Origin: Candidatus Desulfarcum epimagneticum
GTDB lineage: Bacteria; Desulfobacterota; Desulfobacteria; Desulfobacterales; CR-1
DNA: 64,000 nt
Assembly: GCA_900659855.1 (NCBI GenBank)
Contig: CAACVI010000034.1
Span: 124,001 to 188,000 of the forward strand
Direction: 5' to 3'
The notes below the pieces were generated by a model. The model was given only the letters and a program-made list of their open reading frames with translations. It was not told where the DNA came from and did no database searches. The translations under genes were made by a program, and so were the position numbers. Below are positions 28,048 to 37,576 of the stretch, piece after piece. Position 1 is the first letter of the stretch. Each line of letters starts with the position of its first letter.

Positions 28048-28175
28048 CAATTTTTCCTTTAATAAACGCGCCGCGACGGCGGCAAAAAAAAATCGAGCCT
28101 CCGGAAATGTCATCCGGCGCCCGAGACGGCCTTCTTCAAAGGAATTTTACATAGCGCTGTTCCGGCCTTTCCGCA

Positions 28176-28204
28176 ATCAAAAACACCGCGCCCCATGGGC
28201 GCGG
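28176..28204 (-). terminator. Terminator of the epimerase gene
   Basis: On the minus strand, CCGCGCCC pairs with GGGCGCGG around a three-base loop, followed by TGTTTTTG. It lies 30 bases after the stop of the decarboxylase/epimerase gene. Confidence 0.75.
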
Positions 28205-28233
28205 CCCGCTGAAAGAACCCCTCTTCTCATCAC

Positions 28234-29187
28234 TCACCCGTCAATCAGACCCCGAAAATAGGCGATGGTTTTTTTCAAGCCTTCCTGAAGGGAAGTTCCA
28301 GGCTCCCAACCCAGATCTTTTTTCGCAAGGGCGATGTCCGGTTTCCGCCGCGCGGGATCATCCGAAGGAAGCGGTTTGAAGTTAATTTTGGATCCGGAGC
28401 CTGTGATGTCAATGATTTTTTCGGCCAGCTCCAGTATGGTGAACTCCCCGGGGTCGCCCAGATTCACGGGCCCGGTGAGACCCTCCCGGGAATCCATCAG
28501 GCGAGCCAGGCCGTCCACCAGATCGTCCACATAACAAAAAGACCGGGTCTGGCTCCCGTCGCCATACACGGTCAGGGGATTTTCCTTGAGCGCCTGAACG
28601 ATGAAATTGGACACCACCCGGCCGTCATTGGGATGCATGCGGGGGCCATAGGTGTTGAAAATCCGCGCGACTTTGATATCCAGGCCGTGCTGCCTGTGGT
28701 AATCAAAAAAAAGGGTCTCGGCGCATCGTTTCCCCTCGTCATAGCAGGACCGAACGCCGATGGGGTTCACATTCCCCCAGTAGCTTTCCGGCTGGGGATG
28801 AGCCGTCGGATTTCCATACACTTCGCTGGTGGAAGCCTGGAGTATTCTGGATTTCGTTCGTTTGGCCAGCCCCAGCATGTTGATGGCGCCATGGATGTTC
28901 GTCTTGATGGTTTTGATGGGGTTGCGCTGGTAGTGGATCGGCGAGGCCGGGCAGGCCAGGTTGTAGATTTCGTCGATTTCCAGACAAAGGGGAAAGGTGA
29001 TGTCGTGGCGGATAAACTCAAACTTCGGATGATCCAGAATACGCGCGATATTTTGCTTCGGCCCCGTGAAACAATTATCCACGCATATGACCTCATGGCC
29101 TTCCGAAAGCAGCCGCTCGCAAAGATGGGAGCCCAAAAAACCGGCTCCCCCGGTGACCAGAACCCGTGTGTCGCTGTAATATTTCAC
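28234..29187 (-). CDS. UDP-glucuronate decarboxylase-like SDR
   Basis: About 317 residues of the extended short-chain dehydrogenase family. [19 protein letters not shown] binds [13 protein letters not shown] supplies the catalytic Ser/Thr and YDEGKR the Tyr-Lys pair. The blocks [18 protein letters not shown] and [17 protein letters not shown] are those of UDP-xylose synthases, which oxidise and decarboxylate UDP-glucuronate for capsule or lipopolysaccharide sugars; dTDP-glucose dehydratases are related but differ here. A GTG at 29187 follows GGAG by five bases; a GTG at 29211 would add eight residues. It stands alone, with no other sugar genes next to it. Confidence 0.88.
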   Translation of the reverse strand: MKYYSDTRVLVTGGAGFLGSHLCERLLSEGHEVICVDNCFTGPKQNIARILDHPKFEFIRHDITFPLCLEIDEIYNLACPASPIHYQRNPIKTIKTNIHGAINMLGLAKRTKSRILQASTSEVYGNPTAHPQPESYWGNVNPIGVRSCYDEGKRCAETLFFDYHRQHGLDIKVARIFNTYGPRMHPNDGRVVSNFIVQALKENPLTVYGDGSQTRSFCYVDDLVDGLARLMDSREGLTGPVNLGDPGEFTILELAEKIIDITGSGSKINFKPLPSDDPARRKPDIALAKKDLGWEPGTSLQEGLKKTIAYFRGLIDG

Positions 29188-29336
29188 GATTTCTCCAACA
29201 AAATAAACCACTAAAAAAAAAGAAAATTCATTTCTTTAGAAATGAAAATCCCGCGAATTTCGCGCCGGAATATTAAGTAATGCGGCACGCCCGAATTGTC
29301 AACACGAATGATCCCAAAAACGGAAATATCCACTTA

Positions 29337-29493
29337 GGGTTCACTCAAAAATTAGTTTACAATTTTGGGAGTTAAGTCGCCTGTCTGACAAGGCGTGAAA
29401 ACTTGAGGCATATCGGGATATGCCGAGTTTTCATAACGCAGTCAGACAGGATGAATGGGCTTCCAAAATGTAAAGTTATTTTTGAGTGAGCCC
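29337..29493. repeat. Family-1 palindromic MITE-like element, copy 2
   Basis: 157 bp, nearly identical to the copy at 2762-2914 in the same orientation, with a 4-bp difference near the right end. Target duplication TTA at 29334-29336 and 29494-29496. The right-hand TTA is also the stop codon of phoR on the minus strand, so the element lies immediately downstream of that gene and its hairpins could end the phosphate-regulon transcript. Confidence 0.88.
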
Positions 29494-31281
29494 TTACGCC
29501 GCCGGAAGCCGAAAGGTGAAAACGCTTCCCTTTCCAGGCGCGCTTTCCACGTCCACCCCTCCCCCGTGGGCCAAAGCGATGTGCTTGACAATGGCAAGGC
29601 CCAGGCCCGCGCCCCCGGGTCCGGGGTCCCGGGGGGCGTCGGCCCGGTAAAAACGCTCAAAAAGCCGGGGCAGGCCCCGGGACGGAATGCCGGGGCCGAA
29701 ATCCCGGAACCGGACCCGGATATCGTCCCCGTTCCGGCCGGCCTTTACATGAATCTCCCGGCCTTCCCCGCTGAACTTCACGGCGTTGTCCATGAGATTG
29801 ACAAAGGCCCGCTCCAAAAGGCCCGGGTTGGCGCGGACGGTCATGTCCGAATCCAGATAAACGCGGATGTCGATCCCCTTTTCTTCAGCCGCGGATTCGC
29901 AGGTCTGAACAGCGGCCCGGATCACATCCTTAAGCGAGGCGTCCTCAAGCCGGATCTCTTCAAAACCCTCCCGGTTTTCAATGCGCGACAGCGCCATGAG
30001 GTCCTCGATGATGGCGGACAGGCGCCCGACATGGCGGCGGATGATGGAAAGGAAACGGCGGCGGTCGTCCTCGCTTTCAACGGCGCCTGAGGCCAGGGTC
30101 TCCACAAAGCCCCGGATGGCGGTGAGCGGGGTTTTCAGCTCATGGGACACGTTGGCGGCGAAATCCCGGCGAATGTGTTCCAGACGCCGAAGCTGGGTGA
30201 CATCGCTCAAAGCCAGAAGGGTTCCGGCCGCCCCCGGGTCCGGGGAATCCGGTTCGGCGCCCCGCAAAGGCGCGCATCGGACATGCACGAGGCGCTCCTC
30301 TTCCCTTTGCAAAACAATGTCGCCGTCATGGCCCCGGCCGGTTTCCATGGTCTTTTTCACCATTTCATTCAGGGCCGGGTCCCGGACGATCTCGTGAAGC
30401 CCCATTCCCTTTTGAATATCCGTATGGGAAAAAATATCCCGGGCCGCCCGGTTGGCGCTCAGCGCGCGCCCCCGCGGGTCCAGGGCCACAATTCCCTCGG
30501 TCATGCTGGACAGGATGGCCTTGCGCTCGGCGGATTCGCGCAGGGCCAGGCGAATTTTCTCCTGAAGCCGCCCCGCCATATGGTTCATGGACTCGGCCAG
30601 GGCCGCCAGCTCCAGGGTGGAGGAGGAAGGCAGGCGGAAATTCAAATCCCCGGCGGCGAAGCGGTCGGCGCCCGCCTTCATCTCCTCCATGGGGCGGCTC
30701 ACGCGCCGGGATATCCACAAACAGATCAGCGAGGCCGCCAGCAGGGCGCAAATCCCTCCCAGGGCGATCCGGGCCCCCATGGCGGCGAATTCCTCCTCAA
30801 TCTCGGAAAGCGGTAGGGCCACCCGGACCACGGCGGCGGGCCTGTCCCCGACCATGACCGGAAGGGCCGTGTACATCATCCGCCTGGCCAGGGTCTCGCT
30901 GTGGCGGATGGAAGACCCGACCTTTCCGGATATGGCTGAAAAAATTTCAGGGCGGTCCGAATGGTTTTCCATCACAGCCGGGTTTTCATCGGAATCGCCC
31001 AGGACTCTTCCGCCGATCCCCGCCACAGTGACGCGGACGCCTGTTTTTCTCCCCAGTCTTTTGCACAAGGAATCGATTCCGGACGCGTCCGGCGCCGCGA
31101 AAAAATCCCGGAACCGGTCTTCGGCCATCCGTCCCACGGTCAAAAGGTCCGCGGCGGTTTTTTCCAGGTAAAAGTCCTTGAGGAAATCAAAGGCGAGCGC
31201 GCCCGCGCCGAAAATAGACAAAAGAATCACGGCCAGGTAAGAAGGATAGAGTTTCCAGATGAGTTTTCGGGGTTTTTTCAT
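29494..31281 (-). CDS. phoR: PhoR-type sensor histidine kinase
   Basis: 595 residues. Two membrane segments (about 12-33 and 170-190) enclose a periplasmic sensor of roughly 135 residues. A HAMP region, a PAS domain (about 255-360) and a HisKA domain follow with the phosphorylated His380 in NVSHELKTPLTAI; the ATPase domain has NLMDNAVKFS, DFGPGIP and GAGLGLAIVKH. It phosphorylates PhoB when phosphate is scarce. Context fixes the assignment: it is the last gene of the pst-phoU-phoBR cluster and overlaps phoB by four bases. The large sensor domain is longer than in E. coli PhoR but common in Desulfobacterota. Confidence 0.93.
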   Translation of the reverse strand: MKKPRKLIWKLYPSYLAVILLSIFGAGALAFDFLKDFYLEKTAADLLTVGRMAEDRFRDFFAAPDASGIDSLCKRLGRKTGVRVTVAGIGGRVLGDSDENPAVMENHSDRPEIFSAISGKVGSSIRHSETLARRMMYTALPVMVGDRPAAVVRVALPLSEIEEEFAAMGARIALGGICALLAASLICLWISRRVSRPMEEMKAGADRFAAGDLNFRLPSSSTLELAALAESMNHMAGRLQEKIRLALRESAERKAILSSMTEGIVALDPRGRALSANRAARDIFSHTDIQKGMGLHEIVRDPALNEMVKKTMETGRGHDGDIVLQREEERLVHVRCAPLRGAEPDSPDPGAAGTLLALSDVTQLRRLEHIRRDFAANVSHELKTPLTAIRGFVETLASGAVESEDDRRRFLSIIRRHVGRLSAIIEDLMALSRIENREGFEEIRLEDASLKDVIRAAVQTCESAAEEKGIDIRVYLDSDMTVRANPGLLERAFVNLMDNAVKFSGEGREIHVKAGRNGDDIRVRFRDFGPGIPSRGLPRLFERFYRADAPRDPGPGGAGLGLAIVKHIALAHGGGVDVESAPGKGSVFTFRLPAA

Positions 31282-31970
31282 GTGGCTTTAAAACGGTAGC
31301 CCGCCCCCCGAACCGTCTCGATGAGGTCCGCGCGGGGTCCCAGTTTTTTTCTCAAGCCCACGATCTGCACATCCACGGCCCGGTCGGTCACCGCGTGATG
31401 GGGCCCCCTGATCCTGTCCACAATCTGAGACCGGGACAGGGTCCAGCCCGGGCGGGAGGCCATGAGCGTGAGCAGTTTGAATTCGGTGTGGGTCAAATCC
31501 ACAGGCTCGCCTTGAACCGTGACCCGGCGCATGTCCGGGCGGATCTCCAGATCCCCCCTTCGAATGACCCTTTCGGGGGTCTCCTCCCCCCGGGGGCGGC
31601 TTCGCCGAAGCGCGGCCCGGACCCGGGCGATGAGAACCCGGGGGGAAAAGGGTTTGGTGATGTAATCGTCGGCTCTGAGCTCCAGGCCCGCCACAATGTC
31701 CGAGTCCTCGCCTTTGGCCGACAGAATGATGATCGGAATAAAGCGGGTTTGGGGGTTGTCCTTCAGGCGGCGGGCGACCTCCAGGCCGTCGATGCCCGGC
31801 AGCATCAGATCCAGCAAAATGAGATCCGGCTTTTCAAAGGCCGCCTTTTGAAGGGCGCTTTCCCCGGACCGGGCCAGGGACAGCTCGTAGCCCTCAAGAG
31901 CCAGGTTGAAGCGCAAAAGCTCCAGAATGTCCTCTTCGTCGTCCACGATGAGCAGGCGTTCTCTGGCCAT
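31278..31970 (-). CDS. phoB: PhoB-type response regulator
   Basis: About 230 residues. The receiver domain has the acidic pair in LLIVDDEED, the phosphoacceptor D54 in LILLDLMLPG and the conserved Lys in ITKPFSPRVLIARV. The winged-helix domain has LTHTEFKLLTLMASRPGWTL and GPHHAVTDRAVDVQIVGLRKK, the usual OmpR/PhoB DNA-binding helix. It activates phosphate-starvation genes. The ATG at 31970 is preferred over a GTG nine bases upstream, because a G-rich stretch just precedes it. Confidence 0.93.
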   Translation of the reverse strand: MARERLLIVDDEEDILELLRFNLALEGYELSLARSGESALQKAAFEKPDLILLDLMLPGIDGLEVARRLKDNPQTRFIPIIILSAKGEDSDIVAGLELRADDYITKPFSPRVLIARVRAALRRSRPRGEETPERVIRRGDLEIRPDMRRVTVQGEPVDLTHTEFKLLTLMASRPGWTLSRSQIVDRIRGPHHAVTDRAVDVQIVGLRKKLGPRADLIETVRGAGYRFKAT

Positions 31971-32006
31971 GTCCCCCACTGTTTTTCGGCGTTTGTCGCT
32001 TTTCCC

Positions 32007-32064
32007 TTTTTTACGACGCTGTCCCGTGATTTTTTACGAGTTTATCCTTTTTACGACGCCATCA
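32007..32064. repeat. Family-2 derivative between phoB and phoU
   Basis: Contains the right end of the family-2 element (TTTACGACGCTGTCCCGTGA to GAGTTTATC) and then an inverted outer-end unit CTTTTTACGACGCCATCA. The central palindrome is missing. The first three bases of the unit on the minus strand, TGA, are the stop codon of phoU. Confidence 0.7.
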
Positions 32065-32718
32065 AATATCATGGCGGACGATCTCCCCGTCAATCATATA
32101 AATCACGTCCTCGGCGATGTTGGTGGCATGGTCCGCGATTCTCTCCAGATGCCGGGAGATCAGGTAATAATTGATCAGGCGGCCCGCCATCTCCGGGTTT
32201 TTCTTCAAAGCGGTCTTGATCCGCTTATAGGCGAGATTTCTCAGATCATCCACCTCGTCGTCCATGTCGCCGACCATGCGGGCGGCCTCGCTGTCCAGGT
32301 GGACCAGGGCGTCCAGGCTTTTGGAAAGCATGTATTTGACCTTTTCGCCCATATTAGCATAATCCATGAATTTTTCAAGGGGATTGTGTTGGGAGACGAC
32401 CTGAACCCGGCGGGCGATGTTCACCGTCAGATCAGCGATCCGCTCCAGATCGCTGTTGATCTTGATGACCGCCGCTAAAAAACGCAGATCCACCGCCACG
32501 GGCTGATGCAGCGCGATGATTTTCAGGCACTCCTCCTCAATCTCCACCTCCATCTCGTCCACCTCATAATCCGAGGCGGCGATCCACCCGGCGGTTTTCA
32601 GATCGTTTTCGGCCACCGCCTCAATGGCCTTCCGAAGGCGCCCCTCCACCACGGCGCCCAGGGTCAGAATCTTTTTTTTAATGGCCTCCAGCTCCCTGCG
32701 AAAATGTCTCGCGCTCAT
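32062..32718 (-). CDS. phoU: Phosphate transport regulator PhoU
   Basis: 218 residues, two repeated three-helix bundles with the metal-binding motifs DYEVDEMEVEIEEEC and DDEVDDLRNLAYKR, and the repeat ends LERIADLTVNIARR and LERIADHATNIAEDV. It damps PhoR when Pst imports phosphate. It follows pstB by 15 bases. Confidence 0.96.
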   Translation of the reverse strand: MSARHFRRELEAIKKKILTLGAVVEGRLRKAIEAVAENDLKTAGWIAASDYEVDEMEVEIEEECLKIIALHQPVAVDLRFLAAVIKINSDLERIADLTVNIARRVQVVSQHNPLEKFMDYANMGEKVKYMLSKSLDALVHLDSEAARMVGDMDDEVDDLRNLAYKRIKTALKKNPEMAGRLINYYLISRHLERIADHATNIAEDVIYMIDGEIVRHDI

Positions 32719-32733
32719 TGGGCAAATTCCCTC

Positions 32734-33585
32734 CTATCCGAATCTTCCGGTGATGTAGTCTTCCGTGAGTGGGTGAAGGGGATGGGTGAAAAGCTGATCC
32801 GTGACGTTGACCTCGATCAAATCCCCTAAGTGAAAAAAAGCGGCCCGCTGGGACACCCGCGCCGCCTGCTGCATGGAATGGGTGACGATGACGATGGAGT
32901 ACCGGCGGCGCAGCTCGTGGATCAAATCCTCGATCCGGGAGGTGGCGATGGGGTCCAGGGCCGAGCACGGCTCGTCCATCAAAATCACCTCCGGGCTCAC
33001 CGCGATGGCCCTTGCGATGCAAAGCCGCTGCTGCTGCCCGCCGGAAAGCCCTGTGGCCGGGTTGTCCAGGCGGTCCCGGACCTCCTCCCACAGCCCCGCC
33101 TTTTTAAGCGAGTCCTCCACCACGCCGTCCAGCTCGGCCCGGGTTTCGGTCAGACCGTGGATCCGGGGGCCGTAGGCCACGTTTTCGTAAATGGTCTTGG
33201 GAAAGGGGTTGGGCTTTTGAAACACCATCCCCACCCGGGCCCTTAAGGGGACCACGTCCACCCCGGGGGCGTAAATGTCCATGTCATCCAGCAGAATCTC
33301 GCCCTCCACCCGGCATCCGTCAATGGTGTCGTTCATGCGGTTGAGACATCTGAGAAAAGTGGATTTCCCGCATCCCGACGGCCCGATCAGCGCGATGGTC
33401 TCGGCCTGCCCGATGTCCAGGGACACGTCCGATATGGCCTGTTTGTCCCCGTAACACACGCTCAGGCTCCGGCAGGTTATGCGGGGGCGCTCCACAAAGG
33501 CGGGCCCCACTGTTTTTCGATTCTCCCGGTCCGCCGGGCTGTGTTCCCGGTCCGCTCCGTCCGTTTTTTTTTTCAATTCTTCCAT
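32734..33585 (-). CDS. pstB: Phosphate ABC transporter ATPase
   Basis: About 283 residues. Walker [20 protein letters not shown], the phosphate-specific Q-loop [21 protein letters not shown], signature [14 protein letters not shown] and Walker [15 protein letters not shown] are present. An N-terminal charged extension of about 30 residues precedes the domain. ATG at 33585 follows AGGGG; an earlier ATG directly at the pstS stop is less likely. Confidence 0.97.
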   Translation of the reverse strand: MEELKKKTDGADREHSPADRENRKTVGPAFVERPRITCRSLSVCYGDKQAISDVSLDIGQAETIALIGPSGCGKSTFLRCLNRMNDTIDGCRVEGEILLDDMDIYAPGVDVVPLRARVGMVFQKPNPFPKTIYENVAYGPRIHGLTETRAELDGVVEDSLKKAGLWEEVRDRLDNPATGLSGGQQQRLCIARAIAVSPEVILMDEPCSALDPIATSRIEDLIHELRRRYSIVIVTHSMQQAARVSQRAAFFHLGDLIEVNVTDQLFTHPLHPLTEDYITGRFG

Positions 33586-33600
33586 AAAATTCCCCTGCAT

Positions 33601-34671
33601 CTAAAGGTCGCCGCAGGAAAGGGTTTTAAGGTTCTGGATATTTTTTCGAAACATGGCGCGCTCGCCCTCGGGCATGGGGATCATCCCCTTGTCCGCCAGG
33701 TAGCCGTCCCCGCCCCATGTGGAGTCTTTTGAGAATTCCTTCAGATAACCCCGGATCCCGGGAATTTTCCCCACATGGGCCTTTTTGACGTAAAAAAACA
33801 GGGGCCTGGAAATGGGGTATTTTCCGTCGGCGATGTTCTCAAAAGTCGGGGGCACATTCTCCACAAACGCCCCTTTGATCTTATCCTCGTTCTGATCCAG
33901 AAAGCTGTAGCCGAAAATCCCCATGGCGTCGGGGTTGGCCGACAGTTTCTGGACGATGAGGTTGTCGTTCTCCCCGGCCTCCACGTAGGCGCCGTCTTCC
34001 CGGACCGTGTGACAGACGCGCTTGTATTCCTTTTTATTTTTCTTTTTCATGGCCTTGATCCAGGAAAAAGTCACAGCGCCCCCCTCCATGGCCAGCTCCA
34101 CAAAGGCGTCCCTTGTTCCGGAGGTCGGCGGCGGCCCCAGGACTTCGATCTTGACATCGGGAAGGCCCGGATCCACATCCCGCCAGGTTCTGTAAGGGTT
34201 GGGGACCAGTTTCGCGGCGCCTGAAGGGTCCGGGACCTTTTTGGCCAGCGCCATGAAGATATGGCGGCGGGAAAGCCTCATGGGAGCCGATTTTTTCGAG
34301 TGGGCCAGCACGATGCCGTCATAACCGACTTTGACCTCGATGATGTCTTTGACCCCGTTTTGAAAACATTTTTCACACTCGCTTTTTTTAATCCGCCGGG
34401 AGGCGTTGGCGATATCCGGGCGCCTGGCCCCCACGCCGGCGCAAAACAGCTTGAACCCTCCTCCGGAGCCGGTGGACTCCACCTTGGGGGTTTTAAAGGA
34501 TGTGGTTTTGCCGAAGCGCTCGGCCACGGCGGTGGAAAAGGGATAGACCGTGGAAGAGCCCACAATGTCGATGTGGTCCCGGGCGTAAGACGGCGAAGGC
34601 GCCGCCAAGAAAATCATCATGGCCGAAAGCGCGAACGCCGCGGCCCTGCCTGTGAATGTCCATTTATTCAT
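33601..34671 (-). CDS. pstS: Phosphate-binding periplasmic protein
   Basis: 356 residues with a signal peptide ending near SPSYA. The phosphate-binding loops IVGSSTVYPFSTAVAERFG, ESTGSGGGFKLFCAG and PTSGTRDAFVELAM are clear, so it captures phosphate for PstCAB. It also has a CEKCF pair. AAGGAG lies 11 bases upstream of the ATG. Its place between pstA and pstB, not first in the operon, is less usual. Confidence 0.95.
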   Translation of the reverse strand: MNKWTFTGRAAAFALSAMMIFLAAPSPSYARDHIDIVGSSTVYPFSTAVAERFGKTTSFKTPKVESTGSGGGFKLFCAGVGARRPDIANASRRIKKSECEKCFQNGVKDIIEVKVGYDGIVLAHSKKSAPMRLSRRHIFMALAKKVPDPSGAAKLVPNPYRTWRDVDPGLPDVKIEVLGPPPTSGTRDAFVELAMEGGAVTFSWIKAMKKKNKKEYKRVCHTVREDGAYVEAGENDNLIVQKLSANPDAMGIFGYSFLDQNEDKIKGAFVENVPPTFENIADGKYPISRPLFFYVKKAHVGKIPGIRGYLKEFSKDSTWGGDGYLADKGMIPMPEGERAMFRKNIQNLKTLSCGDL

Positions 34672-34722
34672 ATTAAATATATCTCCTTTTGCGTCATTGA
34701 AAAAAATCTCCGCCCCGCCCGA

Positions 34723-36000
34723 TCAATCCACCCGGCGCTCAAACTTTTTCCGAAGCCACACCGCCGCGGCGTTCATGGCCACCAGAAAAACCAGAAGCGC
34801 CATGATGGCGGCGCATGTCCGCTCCACAAAAGCCCGCTCGGGGCTGTCCGCCCATAAATAAATCTGAACCGGAAGCGCCGAGGCCGGGTCCGCGAACCCT
34901 TTGGGAATATCCGCGATAAAGGCCACCATGCCGATCATCAGCAAAGGCGCCGTCTCCCCCAGGGCCCGCGCCATGCCGATAATGGCGCCGGTGAGCATGC
35001 CCGGAAGCGCCAGGGGAAACACATGGTGAAGCGCCATCTGCATCTTTGAGGCGCCCACCCCCAAAGCCGCCTCCCGGATGGAGGGGGGAACGGCCTGGAT
35101 GGACGCGCGGCTTGAGATGATGATGGCCGGAAGGGTCATCAAGGCCAGGGTCAGCCCCCCGGCCAAAGGAACCGAGCGGGGAACGCCGAAAAAGTTCAAA
35201 AACACCGCCAGACCCAAAAGCCCAAACACAATAGAGGGCACGGCCGCCAGGTTGTTGATGTTGATTTCAATCAAATCAGTCCAGCGGTTTTTCGGGGCGA
35301 ACTCCTCCAGGTAAACAGCGGCGGCCACTCCCACGGGAAATGATAGAAGCAGGGTGACCAGAAGGGTCATGGCCGATCCGGCCAGCGCGCCCAGGATTCC
35401 GGCCAGCTCCGGCTCCCGGGAATCCCCGGAGACGAAAAACGCCCGGTTGAAACGCTTTTCAATCCTTCCCCGGCTTTCCAGGGACCGGATCCACCGGATC
35501 TGTGTGTCGCTCAGCCGCCCCCGCCCCTCTGCCATGTCTTTGTCCAGACGGCCCTTGATGAGCATGTCCACATCGTCGTCCGCCGGGACCCACATGGACA
35601 GGGTCCGGCCCGCCAGGCCGGGATCCTTCAGGACCCTCTCCCGCAGCTGATACGAGGCGCCGTCGCTGACCAGGGAATAAAGGGCGCGTTTGTCCCGGCG
35701 GCTTTTCGCGTCCGGAAACATGTCCCGCAGGCTTTTTTTCACCAGTCCGGCGTAATCGGCGCCGGACAGTCCCCCGGCCCGGATTTCCACCGGGTCCGCG
35801 AAGACATCGATCCGGATGAAGGTCTGCTGAAACGCCGAATACCCGTTTGAAAAAATGCCGGCGAACAGCAAAAAAAGAAAAAACAGGGCCGCGCCGATGG
35901 CCGACAGGCCGCACAGGCGGAAAATCCGCTCGGTCCGGCGGCGTTTTTTCAGCCCTTTGCTCACAATATGAATGATGTCCTCATGCGCCCGGCCACTCAT
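34723..36000 (-). CDS. pstA: Phosphate ABC permease PstA with extended N-terminus
   Basis: About 425 residues. One membrane helix near the N-terminus is followed by a periplasmic region of about 150 residues, as in the DUF3333-containing PstA form, then the five-helix permease core with the coupling loop EAALGVGASKMQMALHHVFP. The ATG at 36000 follows AAAGGAGG by six to seven bases; a start at 36021 would overlap pstC. Confidence 0.94.
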   Translation of the reverse strand: MSGRAHEDIIHIVSKGLKKRRRTERIFRLCGLSAIGAALFFLFLLFAGIFSNGYSAFQQTFIRIDVFADPVEIRAGGLSGADYAGLVKKSLRDMFPDAKSRRDKRALYSLVSDGASYQLRERVLKDPGLAGRTLSMWVPADDDVDMLIKGRLDKDMAEGRGRLSDTQIRWIRSLESRGRIEKRFNRAFFVSGDSREPELAGILGALAGSAMTLLVTLLLSFPVGVAAAVYLEEFAPKNRWTDLIEININNLAAVPSIVFGLLGLAVFLNFFGVPRSVPLAGGLTLALMTLPAIIISSRASIQAVPPSIREAALGVGASKMQMALHHVFPLALPGMLTGAIIGMARALGETAPLLMIGMVAFIADIPKGFADPASALPVQIYLWADSPERAFVERTCAAIMALLVFLVAMNAAAVWLRKKFERRVD

Positions 36001-36013
36001 GTCTTTTCCTCCT

Positions 36014-37387
36014 TTACTCATACTGCTCCCGGTATTTCCGGGTCACATAAAGCGCGATGACATTCAAAATCATCGTGATGACAAAAAGCGAAAGCCCCAG
36101 GGCAAAGGCGGCCAGGGTCTTGGGGCTGTCGAATTCCTGGTCTCCCACCAGAAGGGTGGCGATCTGGACCGTCACCGTGGTGACGCTTTTGAGCGGATTC
36201 AGGGTGAGATTGGCGGAAAGCCCGGCCGCCATGACCACGATCATGGTCTCGCCGATGGCCCGGGACACGGCCAGAAGCATGCCGCCCGCAATGCCGGGCA
36301 GCGCGGCGGGCAGAAGAACCCGGCGCGCGGTCTCGGACCGGGTGGCGCCCAGGGCGTAGGACCCGTCCCGAAGAGACTGGGGGACCGCGTTGATCACGTC
36401 ATCGGACAAAGAGGACACAAAGGGAATGATCATCACCCCCATGGTCAGACCCGCCGCGAGCGCGCTTTCCGAAGACACGTCCAGCCCGGCCGCCGTTCCC
36501 AGGTCCCGAATCAGCGGCGCCACGATCAAAGCCGCGAAATAGCCGTACACCACCGTGGGAATGCCCGCCAGAATTTCCATCAGGGGCTTCACCACGGCCC
36601 GGACCTTTTTTCCAGCGTATTCCGAAAGATAAATGGCGGACATGAGCCCCACCGGGGCCGCCACCATCATGGCCAGAAACGCCACCAGCAATGTGCCGGC
36701 AAACACCGGCACGGCGCCGAAGGCCCCGGACGATCCCGCCTGGTCTTCCCGAATGGCCATCTGGGGGCTCCATTCGGTTCCGAAGATAAATTCAAAAAAC
36801 GGAACCGCCTTGAAAAACCGGATGGCCTCCCACAAAACGGAAACCGCGATCCCCAGGGTGATGAAAACCGCCGCCGCCGAGCAGATCATCAATGCGATCC
36901 GTCCGATTCGCTCCACCCGGTTCCTGGCCCGGAAATCCGGGGATATCCGGCGCAGCGCCAACGCGATCCCGGCCATGGACACGCATAAAATCAGGATGAG
37001 CAGCGCCGCGCGGCCGATTCCCTTTAAATGGGCGTATCGCGCGGCGGCCGCGGCCTCCAGGGGAAGTCCCTCCCCCGCGATATCGCCTTCCATGATGTGT
37101 CTCACATCATTCATGAAAAGACTCAGGTCCTCCTCGGGAAGCGACTGAATATGATCGGGCAGACCCGCCACCACCAAATGCGCGATGACGCCGGACTCCA
37201 TCATTATCCAGACCCCGAGGATCAAAAGAGCCGGAAGACCACAGCCCAGGGCCACGAAGGCGCCGTGATAAGAGGGCCGGGAGTGTGTTTTTAAATCCCC
37301 GGCGACTTTCAGCGCCCGGCGGCGTCCGGCCCAGCGGCCGAACAGCGTCAGGATTAAAAGGGTGATGAGAATGAATTGTATGGACAT
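36014..37387 (-). CDS. pstC: Phosphate ABC permease PstC with extended N-terminus
   Basis: About 457 residues. An N-terminal membrane segment and a long region before the core, then the permease domain with PLMEILAGIPTVVYGYFAAL and the EAA-type loop LRDGSYALGATRSETARRV. An upstream extension of 50 codons in the same frame would run through a set of direct repeats (37414-37453) that look regulatory, so I place the start at the ATG at 37387. First gene of the phosphate operon. Confidence 0.93.
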   Translation of the reverse strand: MSIQFILITLLILTLFGRWAGRRRALKVAGDLKTHSRPSYHGAFVALGCGLPALLILGVWIMMESGVIAHLVVAGLPDHIQSLPEEDLSLFMNDVRHIMEGDIAGEGLPLEAAAAARYAHLKGIGRAALLILILCVSMAGIALALRRISPDFRARNRVERIGRIALMICSAAAVFITLGIAVSVLWEAIRFFKAVPFFEFIFGTEWSPQMAIREDQAGSSGAFGAVPVFAGTLLVAFLAMMVAAPVGLMSAIYLSEYAGKKVRAVVKPLMEILAGIPTVVYGYFAALIVAPLIRDLGTAAGLDVSSESALAAGLTMGVMIIPFVSSLSDDVINAVPQSLRDGSYALGATRSETARRVLLPAALPGIAGGMLLAVSRAIGETMIVVMAAGLSANLTLNPLKSVTTVTVQIATLLVGDQEFDSPKTLAAFALGLSLFVITMILNVIALYVTRKYREQYE

Positions 37388-37413
37388 GGCTTTCGTTTCA
37401 AAAAAACATAAAC

Positions 37414-37453
37414 CTGTTTCAATGGTCTGTTTTATGACCTGTTTTATAGTCTG
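37414..37453 (-). promoter_or_regulatory. Direct repeats upstream of pstC, candidate Pho box
   Basis: On the plus strand CTGTTTCAATG, CTGTTTTATG, CTGTTTTATA and a final CTG start at 37414, 37427, 37439 and 37451, about 12-13 bases apart, 27 bases upstream of pstC. PhoB sites are tandem repeats of CTGTCAT-like units with AT-rich spacers and an 11-base period. The resemblance is suggestive, the period a little longer. Confidence 0.5.
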
Positions 37454-37546
37454 GGAGCAATATACGGCCCCTTTGTTAGGATTTTGTGAGGGAGAGGTTA
37501 GTTTTTTGATAGAAAAAAGACGCCAAAGAATGGGCAAACAAAACCG

Positions 37547-37576
37547 TTGACGCCGGCGGAAAAAGCGCTGTAATAT
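37547..37576 (+). promoter_or_regulatory. Promoter of the cyclase-family gene, twin of 39716
   Basis: TTGACG at 37547 and TAATAT at 37571, 18-base spacer. The flanks AAACCG before and AAAGCGCTG inside the spacer are identical to the promoter at 39716-39745, two kilobases away. Confidence 0.6.

Noticed and set aside
37400-37537. N-terminal extension of PstC by 50 codons
   Set aside because: The extension runs through the direct repeats and has no membrane or family similarity; the ATG at 37387 fits the family better.
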